This document shows positions 15,107-22,838 of a stretch of DNA of 25,232 nt, one piece after another. The notes beneath the pieces were generated by a model, which was not told the DNA's origin, made no database searches, and saw only the letters and a program-made list of their open reading frames with translations. A program made the position numbers and the translations under genes. Origin of the DNA: HyVt-337 sp964428895 (GTDB taxonomy: Bacteria; Planctomycetota; Phycisphaerae; SM23-33). The stretch is from contig CAYRZU010000054.1 of NCBI GenBank assembly GCA_964428895.1, forward strand, positions 1-25,232, given 5' to 3'. The stretch's first letter is position 1. Every line of letters starts with the position of its first letter.

Positions 15107-16249
15107 ATGTTTGACAAGAATCCGGTTGAACCACGCACCAACGTTAGCAGCCGCAACTACCGGACCATGACCTATCAGGAGACCGACCGCGTTCCTGATA
15201 TCGAGTTCAACTACTGGTGGCAGACGCTGCAGCGGTGGGTGGGCGAGGGCATGGATGTCGGTGTCGGCCTGGAGGACCCGGAGTTCTATCCGAAGGTGGA
15301 GGCCTACTTCGGCTACGACACCGACCTGAACCACCATCACATGGGCGTTCGGACGGAGATGAACCCGTACTTCGAGGAAGAAGAGCTCGAACGCCGGGAG
15401 CGGTCGGTCATCTCCCGCAGCGCCACCGGCGTGGTGGCGGAGCACTTCAATGAAGCCTCGGGCGCCAGCTCGATTCCGCACTACCTGGAGTTCCCCGTCA
15501 AGACCCCGGCCGACTGGGCCGACATGAAACGCCGCTTTGACCCCGACGATGCCCACCGCGCCCGCCCGGCCGAGGAAATCGACGCGCTGCGAACGGCCAT
15601 CGCCGACGGGAAGATGATCTTCCTGTTCCTCAACGGCCCTTATGGGGCGCTACGGGAGTGGATGGGCTTCGAGAACCTGTCCTGCGCGTTCTTCGAATAC
15701 CCCGACATGATCCACGACATGGTCCAGACCTGGACGCACCTGCTGGTCAGCCAGATCGAGACCATTCCCGAAGACCTGTTCGTGGACGAGGTCATGATCT
15801 GGGAGGACATGGCCTGCCGCAACGGGCCGTTCGTGGGGCCGGACATGTTCCGCGAATTCATCCAGCCGTGCTACCACGCCTTCATGACGGCCTTGAAGAA
15901 ACGCGGCTGCGCGCTGGGGATTGTCGATTGCGACGGCGACCCACACGACATCGTGGCCAACTGGCTGGAAGAGGGCGTCAACGTGATGTTCCCGCTGGAG
16001 ATCGCCGCTGGGGTGGATATCTACGGCTGGCGGGACGAGTTCGGCAAGGAGGTCCGCCTCCGCGGCGGCGTGGACAAGCGGGCGCTGATCGAAGGCGGCA
16101 GCGCCATCGACGTTGAGATCGATCGCCTCAAGCCCATGCTCGAACAGGGCGGGTTCATCCCGCACCTGGACCACCTGGTCCCGCCCGACGTCAGCCTGGC
16201 CAACTACCAATACTACCTACAGAAGAAGCGCAAGCTCATTGGCAAGTAG
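15107..16249 (+). CDS. URO-D superfamily protein 4
   Basis: This 380-residue member opens with NYRTMTYQETDRVPDIEF, the family's usual N-terminal segment. Later marks are NGPYGALREWMGFENLSCAF, WEDMACRNGPFVGPDMFREF and FPLEIAAGVD. At the zinc position it reads V-D274-C-D-G-D, and the C-terminal segment is PHLDHLVPPDVSLANYQYYL. Acidic residues rather than His-x-Cys suggest a different metal site or none. AAAGGA (15095-15100) is 6 nt before ATG 15107; a GTG at 15092 is also in frame but less likely. It is the last gene of the tandem trio. Confidence 0.82.
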   Translation: MFDKNPVEPRTNVSSRNYRTMTYQETDRVPDIEFNYWWQTLQRWVGEGMDVGVGLEDPEFYPKVEAYFGYDTDLNHHHMGVRTEMNPYFEEEELERRERSVISRSATGVVAEHFNEASGASSIPHYLEFPVKTPADWADMKRRFDPDDAHRARPAEEIDALRTAIADGKMIFLFLNGPYGALREWMGFENLSCAFFEYPDMIHDMVQTWTHLLVSQIETIPEDLFVDEVMIWEDMACRNGPFVGPDMFREFIQPCYHAFMTALKKRGCALGIVDCDGDPHDIVANWLEEGVNVMFPLEIAAGVDIYGWRDEFGKEVRLRGGVDKRALIEGGSAIDVEIDRLKPMLEQGGFIPHLDHLVPPDVSLANYQYYLQKKRKLIGK

Positions 16250-16329
16250 CCGATCATGAAGCCGCAATAGCAGGGGGGAAGCATGCTCCAACGAGGGGCA
16301 ATTGTGAGTTGGTTGACGGGCGTTTGCGT

Positions 16330-16358
16330 TTGCCTCGGTCGAGGCCGAACGCTAGGTT
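16330..16358 (+). promoter_or_regulatory. Candidate promoter for leaderless recO
   Basis: TTGCCT (16330-16335) and TAGGTT (16353-16358) are 17 bp apart. The start point expected about 7 bases after the -10 coincides with ATG 16365, and no Shine-Dalgarno is present. The -10 match is weak. Confidence 0.3.
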
Positions 16359-16364
16359 GTTCCC

Positions 16365-17135
16365 ATGCGCCAACGGGCCCAAGCCATTTGCCTTCGGGCG
16401 ACCGACTACAGCGAAACCTCGCAGGTGGTGGCGTTCTTGACGCGCGAGTCCGGGGTGGTGCGGATGATCGCCAAAGGCACCAAGCGCCCCAAGAGCAAGT
16501 CCGGCGGGGCCATCGACCTGATGAGCGAGGGGGAGTTGGTCTACACGCCGTCTCGCAGTGGCGGGCTGGGCACGTTGGTGGAGTTCGTGGAGACCGAAAC
16601 CCATCGCGATATCCGGGCCGATGCAGCCAAGCTGAAGGCGGCCCTGTTCCTGCTGGAGCTTTCGGGCGAGATGCTGGCGGCCGAGGATCCGCACCCGGAA
16701 GTATTCGATCTGCTGCACAACGCGTTGGAGCGGCTGGGGCAGGCCAAGGCCCCGATTCCGGCGGTGGTGTCGTATTTCTTGTGGCGGCTGACGCACCATG
16801 CAGGCGTGCTAGGTCAATTGGATGCTTGCGTAGTCTGCGGCGAGGTGACCGCGGGCAAGCGGGGGCGACACTGGTTCTCATCGAGCCAGGGCGGCATGGT
16901 CTGCGATGGCTGTGCGGCGGGAATTTCCGAGCGAGTGCCGGTGGACGGCACGACGCGCGCCGCATTGGCGGCGCTATCGGCGGCGGCCGGTGGGCAGCGG
17001 GTGGCCCTTCCGGAGCCCCAAGCCGTGGCCGTCGGGAAGCTGCTGAGCTATCACGTGGCCTATCAATTAGGCAAGCGACTGAAGATGGCCAGGCACGTAT
17101 TTGGCGGTGGAAATCGAGGATATGAAGGGGGTTAG
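16365..17135 (+). CDS. recO: DNA repair and recombination protein RecO
   Basis: This 256-residue protein has the RecO layout: an N-terminal OB fold (AICLRATDYSETSQVVAFLT, then GVVRMIAKGTKRPKS), a helical middle, and a zinc site C155-x2-C158 ... C180-x2-C183. RecO binds single-stranded DNA and SSB, anneals strands, and with RecR loads RecA in the RecF pathway. Length and motif spacing are normal. There is no Shine-Dalgarno; a weak -35/-10 pair immediately upstream suggests a leaderless message. The lipoprotein gene downstream has its own good promoter, so recO is probably a separate unit. Confidence 0.92.
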   Translation: MRQRAQAICLRATDYSETSQVVAFLTRESGVVRMIAKGTKRPKSKSGGAIDLMSEGELVYTPSRSGGLGTLVEFVETETHRDIRADAAKLKAALFLLELSGEMLAAEDPHPEVFDLLHNALERLGQAKAPIPAVVSYFLWRLTHHAGVLGQLDACVVCGEVTAGKRGRHWFSSSQGGMVCDGCAAGISERVPVDGTTRAALAALSAAAGGQRVALPEPQAVAVGKLLSYHVAYQLGKRLKMARHVFGGGNRGYEGG

Positions 17136-17144
17136 CAGATTATA

Positions 17145-17172
17145 TTGCCGTTGTCGGCCGGTCGGGTATAAT
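17145..17172 (+). promoter_or_regulatory. Sigma-70-like promoter of the BamD-like/LptE-like operon
   Basis: TTGCCG (17145-17150), a 16-bp spacer and a perfect TATAAT (17167-17172) form the best promoter in the window. Transcription would begin near 17179, giving a leader of about 37 nt before ATG 17216. Confidence 0.6.
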
Positions 17173-17215
17173 CTTTGGCCCAGGCCGCCGCAGCGGATAC
17201 AGGCCGGATTCCCCA

Positions 17216-18436
17216 ATGCACTTAACTCCAATACATAGACTGCTTGCAGTTGCGGTATACGCTGCGCTGGTTGCCGTTGGCTGCGAGGGCTCTGAGAAGC
17301 CCGAGGTCGAGGCGACCACGCAGCCGTCCGCGCCGCCATCGTTGGTGCTGCGCGAAGGCCAGTGGGAGCAGTTGGACCCCGGCGAGCAGGCGGCCCAGAG
17401 CAGCCTGGTTTCCATTCGCCAGAAGCACGAGTTGGGCAAGCGGCACGACCTGGTCATGGCCGTCAAGAAGCACCTCAAGAAGTTCCCGGGGGACCCGACC
17501 TGCGAAGAGGCGATGTTCGTCGCCGGCGAGGCCGAGTACGACCACGAGCAGTTCTACCAGGCGTTCGCTTGGTACGAGAAGCAACTGGCCCGATATCCTT
17601 CGGGGCCGTTTTCCGAGCGGGCCCTGCTGCGTGAGATGGAAATCGGCAAGGGCCTGATGGGCGGGGAGAAACGGCAACTGTGGCGGGTCATTCCGATCAA
17701 GGCCGCCGACGAAGGCATCGAGATTCTCCAGAAGGTGGCCGAGCACGCCCCGGGGACGAAACTGGCCGAAGACGCCCTGATGCACATCGGCGACTGGCGA
17801 TACGAGCGCGGCGAGTTTGACAAGGCCGTCGAGACCTACGACCAGTTTCTCAAGCTCATGCCCCGCAGCCGGCTGGCCTCACAGGCCATGCTGAACGGCG
17901 CCCACGCGACGCTGGAGCAGTATCGCGGAGTGGAATATGACGAGTCGCCGCTGCTGGAAGCCCACGACCGCTACCTGTTCTTCCAGGAAACGTATCCACA
18001 GATCGCTCGCCGCGAAGATGTGGGTCAGATACTGTCTGGGATTGTGGACGCCCAGGCGGAACGATTAATGCACTGTGCGGGGTTTTACGAACGAACCAAT
18101 CGTCCCAAAGCGGCGGTATACTATTACCGGAAGATCCTGGAAGATTTTCCGGATACGTACCACGCGATTTCGGCGGAGACGAGCTTGGCCGGGCTGGGCT
18201 GGGTTGAGCCCGTGAAACGGTCGACCGAGAGGCGGTCGCGCGGGCGTCGTCGTGCGACGACTCAGCCTCGGCCGGATCGAGAGCGGCCCGCGGTATCGCC
18301 GGTGACGACCTCGCCGGCGCCGCGGACGGTTCGTCCGCCCGGCTCGATTCGCCGACCGACGGTGGCGAGGCCGCGGCCCCGGCCGGAGCCTCGACCGCGG
18401 GAGCCGTTCGGCCCGGTGGGCGAGCCGATGCCGTAG
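17216..18436 (+). CDS. BamD/YfiO-like TPR lipoprotein with basic Pro/Arg tail
   Basis: This 406-residue protein has a signal peptide ending in lipobox AVGC (C23) and then TPR-like helices of the BamD/YfiO kind: GEAEYDHEQFYQAFAWYEKQ, IGDWRYERGEFDKAVETYDQ and KAAVYYYRKILEDFPDTYHA. BamD is part of the machine that inserts beta-barrel proteins in the outer membrane, so a similar envelope role is likely but unproved. After residue 333 the protein changes to a tail of about 74 residues packed with Arg and Pro (19 Arg, 1 Lys, 6 acidic). BamD proteins normally end near the TPRs, so the tail is an addition. An LptE-like gene follows 16 bp downstream. Confidence 0.78.
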   Translation: MHLTPIHRLLAVAVYAALVAVGCEGSEKPEVEATTQPSAPPSLVLREGQWEQLDPGEQAAQSSLVSIRQKHELGKRHDLVMAVKKHLKKFPGDPTCEEAMFVAGEAEYDHEQFYQAFAWYEKQLARYPSGPFSERALLREMEIGKGLMGGEKRQLWRVIPIKAADEGIEILQKVAEHAPGTKLAEDALMHIGDWRYERGEFDKAVETYDQFLKLMPRSRLASQAMLNGAHATLEQYRGVEYDESPLLEAHDRYLFFQETYPQIARREDVGQILSGIVDAQAERLMHCAGFYERTNRPKAAVYYYRKILEDFPDTYHAISAETSLAGLGWVEPVKRSTERRSRGRRRATTQPRPDRERPAVSPVTTSPAPRTVRPPGSIRRPTVARPRPRPEPRPREPFGPVGEPMP

Positions 18437-18452
18437 AAGCCAGGAGACTGTG

Positions 18453-19100
18453 ATGCGATCATTCGTGAGACGTTTTCGACGGCACGCCGCCGGCGCCATG
18501 ATGTCGGCCGCCATGCTGGCGACCCTAGCGCTGGCCGGCTGTGTTGAAATGGACGGCGACGGGCAAGGCTCCTACACCATGCGCGACCAGTACCGCGAGG
18601 GGATCACCTCGGTCTATGTGCCCATGTGGGGACGCGGCAAGAACGTTTACCGACGTGAACTGGAGTTCCGGCTGACCGAGGCCGTGGTCAAGCGGATCGA
18701 ATTGGACACCGAGTACAAGGTGACCGATCGATCCCGAGCCGATACGGAATTGTCCGGGGAAATCGTTACCGTCGAGCAGTCCCAGTTGGGCTTCAACCCG
18801 GATACCGGCAACCCGCGCGAGACCCTGATTACGATGACATTGGCCTTTGTCTGGCGGGATCTGCGAAACGGCGAGGAATTGGTCCGTGAGGCCGAGATGA
18901 CGGTCTCTGACACCTATATCCGTGACGCACCGCTGGGCGAAGACTTCTTCCAGGGCAGCCAGAGCCTCATCGAGAGGGCGTCCAAGCGGATTGTCGAACG
19001 CATGGAAACGGACTGGGGCGTCGAGGACGACGCCGAAGACAACGGCGGCGGCGATGAGTTCGACGAAAGTGCCGACGAGCCCGCCGCCGACGGCTATTAA
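18453..19100 (+). CDS. LptE-like lipoprotein with acidic tail
   Basis: This encodes 215 residues. The signal peptide has twin-basic starts and lipobox LAGC (C30). The mature domain fits the LptE family: SVYVPMWGRGKNVYRRELEF, then LTEAVVKRIELDTEYKVTD and ADTELSGEIVTVEQSQLGF. LptE plugs the LptD barrel that delivers lipopolysaccharide to the outer surface. The last 25 residues (from E191) hold 12 acidic and no basic residues. ATG 18453 is preferred over GTG 18450, because AGGAG (18442-18446) is 6 nt upstream. No lptD is in the window. Assignment to LptE rests on pattern and lipoprotein context. Confidence 0.7.
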   Translation: MRSFVRRFRRHAAGAMMSAAMLATLALAGCVEMDGDGQGSYTMRDQYREGITSVYVPMWGRGKNVYRRELEFRLTEAVVKRIELDTEYKVTDRSRADTELSGEIVTVEQSQLGFNPDTGNPRETLITMTLAFVWRDLRNGEELVREAEMTVSDTYIRDAPLGEDFFQGSQSLIERASKRIVERMETDWGVEDDAEDNGGGDEFDESADEPAADGY

Positions 19101-19149
19101 TCGAACCGATTGAATCCCACGGGCTTTTGACATCTGACGAGCCAAATCC

Positions 19150-21180
19150 ATGACGAACCCACCACCGGAAAGACCGACCCCGCCGCCGCCGCCCGGACAG
19201 CCCCCAGGGCAAAGCCGTGTCGGGCGAAGCATGCTGTTCTGGCTGCTGGCCATCGGGCTGGCGCTGCTGCTGATGACCATGCTCAACCGGGAAGACCGGC
19301 GTGAGATATCGACCGCCGATTTCTGGAAGTTCGTTGAGGCCGGCAAGGTCACCGGCAAGATCACCATCGACGGGGATCGGATCGAGGGCCAAAACCCCGA
19401 CAAGATGCCGGGACTTCAAGAGGGTGAATCCGCAGCGTTCTACGTGGTCTATACGGAAGAATCCCGAGGAGACGATTTCGTCCAGCAGCTGAACGAAGCC
19501 CTCGACCGAAGCGGCTCCGACGCCGAGGTGTACCAGCGAACCGAACAGTGGTGGGAGAGTGTTCTGCCGCACCTGTTGCTGACGGGGTTGGTGCTGTTGG
19601 CGATTTGGTTCCTGCTATTCCGGCGGATCGGTCAGGCCGGCGGGGCCGGCTTCCTGGGCTCCTTCGGACGGTCGCGTCACCGGATGGCGACCAAGGAACA
19701 GTCGAAGGTCACCTTCAAAGACGTCGCCGGCATCGATGAAGCTCGGGAGGAAGTCCAGGAGATCATCGAGTTCCTCCGCAACCCGCGGAAGTTCCAGCGG
19801 CTCGGTGGGCGAATCCCCCGCGGCGTGTTGCTGGTCGGCGAGCCCGGCTGCGGCAAGACGCTGCTGGCCAAAGCCATCGCCGGGGAGGCCGACGTGCCGG
19901 TCTTCGCGATCTCGGGAAGCGACTTCGTGGAGATGTTCGTCGGCGTGGGCGCCTCGCGCGTGAGGGACCTGTTCAAGCAGGCCCGGGAGGCGTCTCCCTG
20001 CATTATCTTCCTGGATGAAATCGACGCGATCGGTCGCCGCAGGGGCGCGGGCTTCTCCACCGGCGGCGCCGACGAGCGTGAGCAAACGCTCAACGCCATC
20101 CTGGTGGAAATGGACGGCCTGGGGACGTCTGATCAGGTGATCATCATCGCCGCGACCAACCGCACCGACGTGCTGGACCCGGCCCTAACGCGCCCGGGCC
20201 GGTTCGACCGGACCATTAACGTTCCTTTGCCGGACCTGAAGGGGCGATTCCAAATCCTCAGCATCTACGCCGACAAGGTCCGCTGCAGTGACGACGTGGA
20301 CCTCAATCGCCTGGCCCGCGGCACGCCGATGTTCAGCGGGGCCGACCTGGAGGCTCTGGTCAACGAGGCCGCCATCGACGCGACCATGGCCGGCAAGGAC
20401 GCGGTCGAGCAGGAAGACCTTGAAGAAGCCCGAGACAAGGTCCGCTGGGGCCGCGCCCGGCGCAGCCGCGTGATCGACGAGCAAGAGAAGAAGATCACCG
20501 CCTATCACGAAGCCGGCCACGCGCTGGTGCAGGTGCTCGTGCCGGAGGCCGATCCGCTGCACAAGGTCTCCATCATCCCGCGCGGGTCCATGGGCGGCGC
20601 CACCTTCGCCTTGCCGGAAAAGGACCGCTATCTCTACACCAAGAAGTACTGTCACGCTCAACTGGCCATCACCTTCGGCGGGCGCGTGGCGGAAGAACTG
20701 GTCTTCGGCGACGTCTCCAGCGGCGCCGCTAGCGATATTGTCCACGCCACGGAGCTCGCCCGGACCATGGTTGTCGACTGGGGCATGAGCGAACGGCTGG
20801 GTCTGGTCAGCTACAACGACCAGCGCCGGCGAATGATGGCCATGGACCTGACCGGTAAGGAACACTCCGACAAGACGTCCGAGTTGATCGATGAAGAGGT
20901 CAAGACCATCATCGACACCGCCTACGGCGAGACGCACCGCATTTTGGAAGCCCACCGGGAGCAACTTGAGAATCTCGCCCAGGCGTTGCTCAAGCACGAA
21001 ACGCTCGATGCCGACGAGGTCAAGCAGATCGTCGAGGGCAAGCCGCTCGAAAAGACGACCGTTAACGATCTGATCCAGGCCGAGCACGCCCGAACCGAGC
21101 AAGCGCAGCCTGGATCGCCGGTCGACCCGATGCCCGATGAGCAAACGGGCTTGGATGGCGCTCGGCCGCAGGTGTCTTAG
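19150..21180 (+). CDS. ftsH: ATP-dependent membrane zinc protease FtsH
   Basis: This 676-residue AAA+ protease degrades misfolded membrane and selected soluble proteins. In order: a Pro-rich N-terminus (residues 4-19), TM1 (about 27-45), a periplasmic domain, TM2 (about 141-159), Walker A G230-E-P-G-C-G-K-T237, Walker B FLDE ending at D289-E290, and the second region of homology from T336 (TNRTDVLDPALTRPGRFDR). The protease site is H453-E-A-G-H457 with D529 as third zinc ligand. Walker A departs from the usual GPPGTGKT at two positions but keeps the essential Gly-Lys-Thr. No clear Shine-Dalgarno is seen. Its stop overlaps the stop of the convergent DJ-1 gene by three bases. Confidence 0.97.
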   Translation: MTNPPPERPTPPPPPGQPPGQSRVGRSMLFWLLAIGLALLLMTMLNREDRREISTADFWKFVEAGKVTGKITIDGDRIEGQNPDKMPGLQEGESAAFYVVYTEESRGDDFVQQLNEALDRSGSDAEVYQRTEQWWESVLPHLLLTGLVLLAIWFLLFRRIGQAGGAGFLGSFGRSRHRMATKEQSKVTFKDVAGIDEAREEVQEIIEFLRNPRKFQRLGGRIPRGVLLVGEPGCGKTLLAKAIAGEADVPVFAISGSDFVEMFVGVGASRVRDLFKQAREASPCIIFLDEIDAIGRRRGAGFSTGGADEREQTLNAILVEMDGLGTSDQVIIIAATNRTDVLDPALTRPGRFDRTINVPLPDLKGRFQILSIYADKVRCSDDVDLNRLARGTPMFSGADLEALVNEAAIDATMAGKDAVEQEDLEEARDKVRWGRARRSRVIDEQEKKITAYHEAGHALVQVLVPEADPLHKVSIIPRGSMGGATFALPEKDRYLYTKKYCHAQLAITFGGRVAEELVFGDVSSGAASDIVHATELARTMVVDWGMSERLGLVSYNDQRRRMMAMDLTGKEHSDKTSELIDEEVKTIIDTAYGETHRILEAHREQLENLAQALLKHETLDADEVKQIVEGKPLEKTTVNDLIQAEHARTEQAQPGSPVDPMPDEQTGLDGARPQVS

Positions 21181-21764
21181 GGCGCCAGCCGGCTGCCCAG
21201 CAACTGGCAGAACGCCCGCATCCACGCCGGATGCCCGGGCCACGCCGCGGCCGTGACCAATTGGCCGTCCACCACGGCGTTAGCGAAGGTCTCGTTGGGG
21301 CCCGTCCACTTACCGCCCGCCCGCTCGACATCCGGCTGCAGCGCGGGGTAAGCGGTGCAGGTCTTGCCGGCCAGCACGTCGGCCGCGATCAGCAATTGCT
21401 GGCCGTGACAGATCGAGGCGATCGGCTTGTCCGCTTCGAAGAAGTGCTTCACCACGTCGATCACCCGGGGATTGAGTCGCAAGTACTCGGGGCTTCGCCC
21501 GCCGGGGATCACCAGCGCGTCGTAGTCGGCCGGGTCGATCTCCGCGAAGGTCGCCGTCAGGGGGAAGTTGTGGCCCGGCTTTTCCGAGTAGGTCTGGTCG
21601 CCTTCGAAGTCGTGGACGGCCGTCTTGACCGATTCGCCGGCGACCTTGTCGGGGCAGACCGTGTGGACGGTATGGCCAACCATGGTCAGCATCTGAAAGG
21701 GAACCATGGCCTCATAGTCTTCAACGAAATCACCGACAAGCATGAGAATGGTCTTGGCGGACAT
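21177..21764 (-). CDS. DJ-1/PfpI superfamily protein
   Basis: This 195-residue class I glutamine-amidotransferase-like protein carries C119-H-G in the nucleophile elbow SICHGQQ, E15 near the N-terminus (GDFVEDYEA) and the GG-R strand end ALVIPGGRSPEYLR. These match the DJ-1/PfpI group, which includes proteases, chaperones and deglycase-like proteins; the exact activity cannot be told. AAAGGAG lies 7 nt before ATG 21764, and a promoter-like pair lies further upstream. It sits on the opposite strand between ftsH and folP, its stop overlapping the ftsH stop. A longer in-frame opening upstream overlaps folP and is not credible. Confidence 0.88.
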   Translation of the reverse strand: MSAKTILMLVGDFVEDYEAMVPFQMLTMVGHTVHTVCPDKVAGESVKTAVHDFEGDQTYSEKPGHNFPLTATFAEIDPADYDALVIPGGRSPEYLRLNPRVIDVVKHFFEADKPIASICHGQQLLIAADVLAGKTCTAYPALQPDVERAGGKWTGPNETFANAVVDGQLVTAAAWPGHPAWMRAFCQLLGSRLAP

Positions 21765-21797
21765 GTCGAAACTCCTTTCGGGTCGGGTCCGATCGCC

Positions 21798-21826
21798 ATT
21801 ATTCCCGCGGGTGCCCCTTGCCGCAA
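21798..21826 (-). promoter_or_regulatory. Candidate promoter of the DJ-1 gene
   Basis: On the minus strand TTGCGG (21826-21821), a 17-bp spacer and AATAAT (21803-21798) form a good sigma-70 pair upstream of the AAAGGAG Shine-Dalgarno (21778-21772). Confidence 0.5.
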
Positions 21827-21834
21827 GGTGGCCA

Positions 21835-21863
21835 TTGTCCGGCCGGAACGGGCAGGCTAAGAT
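21835..21863 (+). promoter_or_regulatory. Candidate promoter for leaderless folP
   Basis: TTGTCC (21835-21840), a 17-bp spacer and TAAGAT (21858-21863) precede ATG 21871 by seven bases. The predicted start falls at or next to the ATG, and there is no Shine-Dalgarno. It is back-to-back with the DJ-1 promoter, 8 bp apart. Confidence 0.5.
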
Positions 21864-21870
21864 TCCGCGT

Positions 21871-22725
21871 ATGGCTGCGTCTATCGACGATATCCTTGCC
21901 TCAGGCCGAACGCGACGCCCCATCGTGATGGGCGTGCTGAACGTTACGCCCGATAGCTTCTCCGACGGCGGCGAGTTTGTCTCGCCGGAGTCGGCCCTGG
22001 CCCAGGCCCGGCGGATGGTGACCGACGGGGCCGACGTGATCGACATCGGCGCCGAGTCCACGCGGCCCGGCAGCGAACGGGTGACCGCCGACGAGCAGAT
22101 TCGGCGCCTGGAGGCGATTGTGCCCGCGGCGGCCAAGCTCGGCGTGGTTGTCAGCATCGATACTACCCTCGCCCCGGTGGCCGAGTTCGCCTTGGACGCC
22201 GGCGCCGCGATGCTCAACGACGTATCTGCCGGCCGCGACGATCCCGGCATTTTCGACCTGGCGGCCCGACGGTCCGTGCCGATCTGCCTGATGCACATGC
22301 TGGGCCAGCCCAAGATCATGCAGGCCGAGCCGAGCTATGACGATGTCGTCACCGAGGTCCGCGACTTCCTGGCCGAGCGCCGCGACGCCGCCACCGCAGC
22401 CGGCGTGGCGGCCGAGCGGGTGATCGTCGATCCCGGCATCGGCTTCGGCAAGACGCTCGAGCACAACCTGGCATTGCTGGCCAACGTGGGTGTGCTGACC
22501 TCCCTGGGGCATCCGGTGCTGATCGGCGCATCTCGCAAGCGATTCATTGGCGATCTAACCGGCGAGCAAGCCGCGGCCTCCCGAGGGCCCGGCACGGTCG
22601 CGGCGTGCGTGAGCAGTTGGCAGCAGGGGGCTACGATCTTCCGCGTCCACGACGTAGCCGCGGCGACGCAGGCCCTGACCGTCGCCCGGGCCATCGCCGA
22701 GACCCCCCGTCACAAAGGCCGATAA
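21871..22725 (+). CDS. folP: Dihydropteroate synthase
   Basis: This 284-residue TIM-barrel enzyme joins p-aminobenzoate to 6-hydroxymethyl-dihydropterin diphosphate in folate synthesis and is the target of sulfonamides. Signature motifs are complete: N24-V-T-P-D-S-F30 followed by SDGG, G60-A-E-S-T-R-P-G67, the strand IVDPGIGFGK, and G219-A-S-R-K-R-F225. Length is typical. The frame extends upstream to 21742, but that part lacks homology and contains the promoter, so ATG 21871 is chosen. The diadenylate cyclase gene begins 113 bp downstream. Confidence 0.95.
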   Translation: MAASIDDILASGRTRRPIVMGVLNVTPDSFSDGGEFVSPESALAQARRMVTDGADVIDIGAESTRPGSERVTADEQIRRLEAIVPAAAKLGVVVSIDTTLAPVAEFALDAGAAMLNDVSAGRDDPGIFDLAARRSVPICLMHMLGQPKIMQAEPSYDDVVTEVRDFLAERRDAATAAGVAAERVIVDPGIGFGKTLEHNLALLANVGVLTSLGHPVLIGASRKRFIGDLTGEQAAASRGPGTVAACVSSWQQGATIFRVHDVAAATQALTVARAIAETPRHKGR

Positions 22726-22804
22726 TCAACGCCACGGTATTTCGACCTCGCCAGCCGCTTCAACTGTAGCGAAAACGCCTGTGTGGTCGATGAATCATTA
22801 GTTA

Positions 22805-22817
22805 GGCACTTAGTGCC
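22805..22817. repeat. 13-nt operator-like palindrome before cdaA
   Basis: GGCACT and AGTGCC flank a single T (22811). It lies about 20 bp before the cdaA ATG in the 113-bp gap after folP. It could be an operator or a small hairpin; there is no supporting second copy. Confidence 0.3.
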
Positions 22818-22838
22818 CTTACGCGCAGAATCAGAGCT

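Noticed and set aside
13694..15556. A 620-codon open frame on the minus strand
   Set aside because: It is antisense to two well-supported URO-D-family genes. Long antisense frames are common in GC-rich DNA, and the translation has no recognisable domain or start signals.
12846..16249. hemE (true uroporphyrinogen decarboxylase)
   Set aside because: The conserved N-terminal HemE motif (of the MRQAGRYLPEY type) and other substrate residues are absent from all four proteins.
19127..19149. TTGACA before ftsH as a promoter
   Set aside because: The -35 match is perfect, but no -10-like hexamer lies 15-19 bp downstream before the ATG.
21742..21870. N-terminal extension of folP to 21742
   Set aside because: It would overlap the DJ-1 start and both promoters and has no similarity to dihydropteroate synthase.
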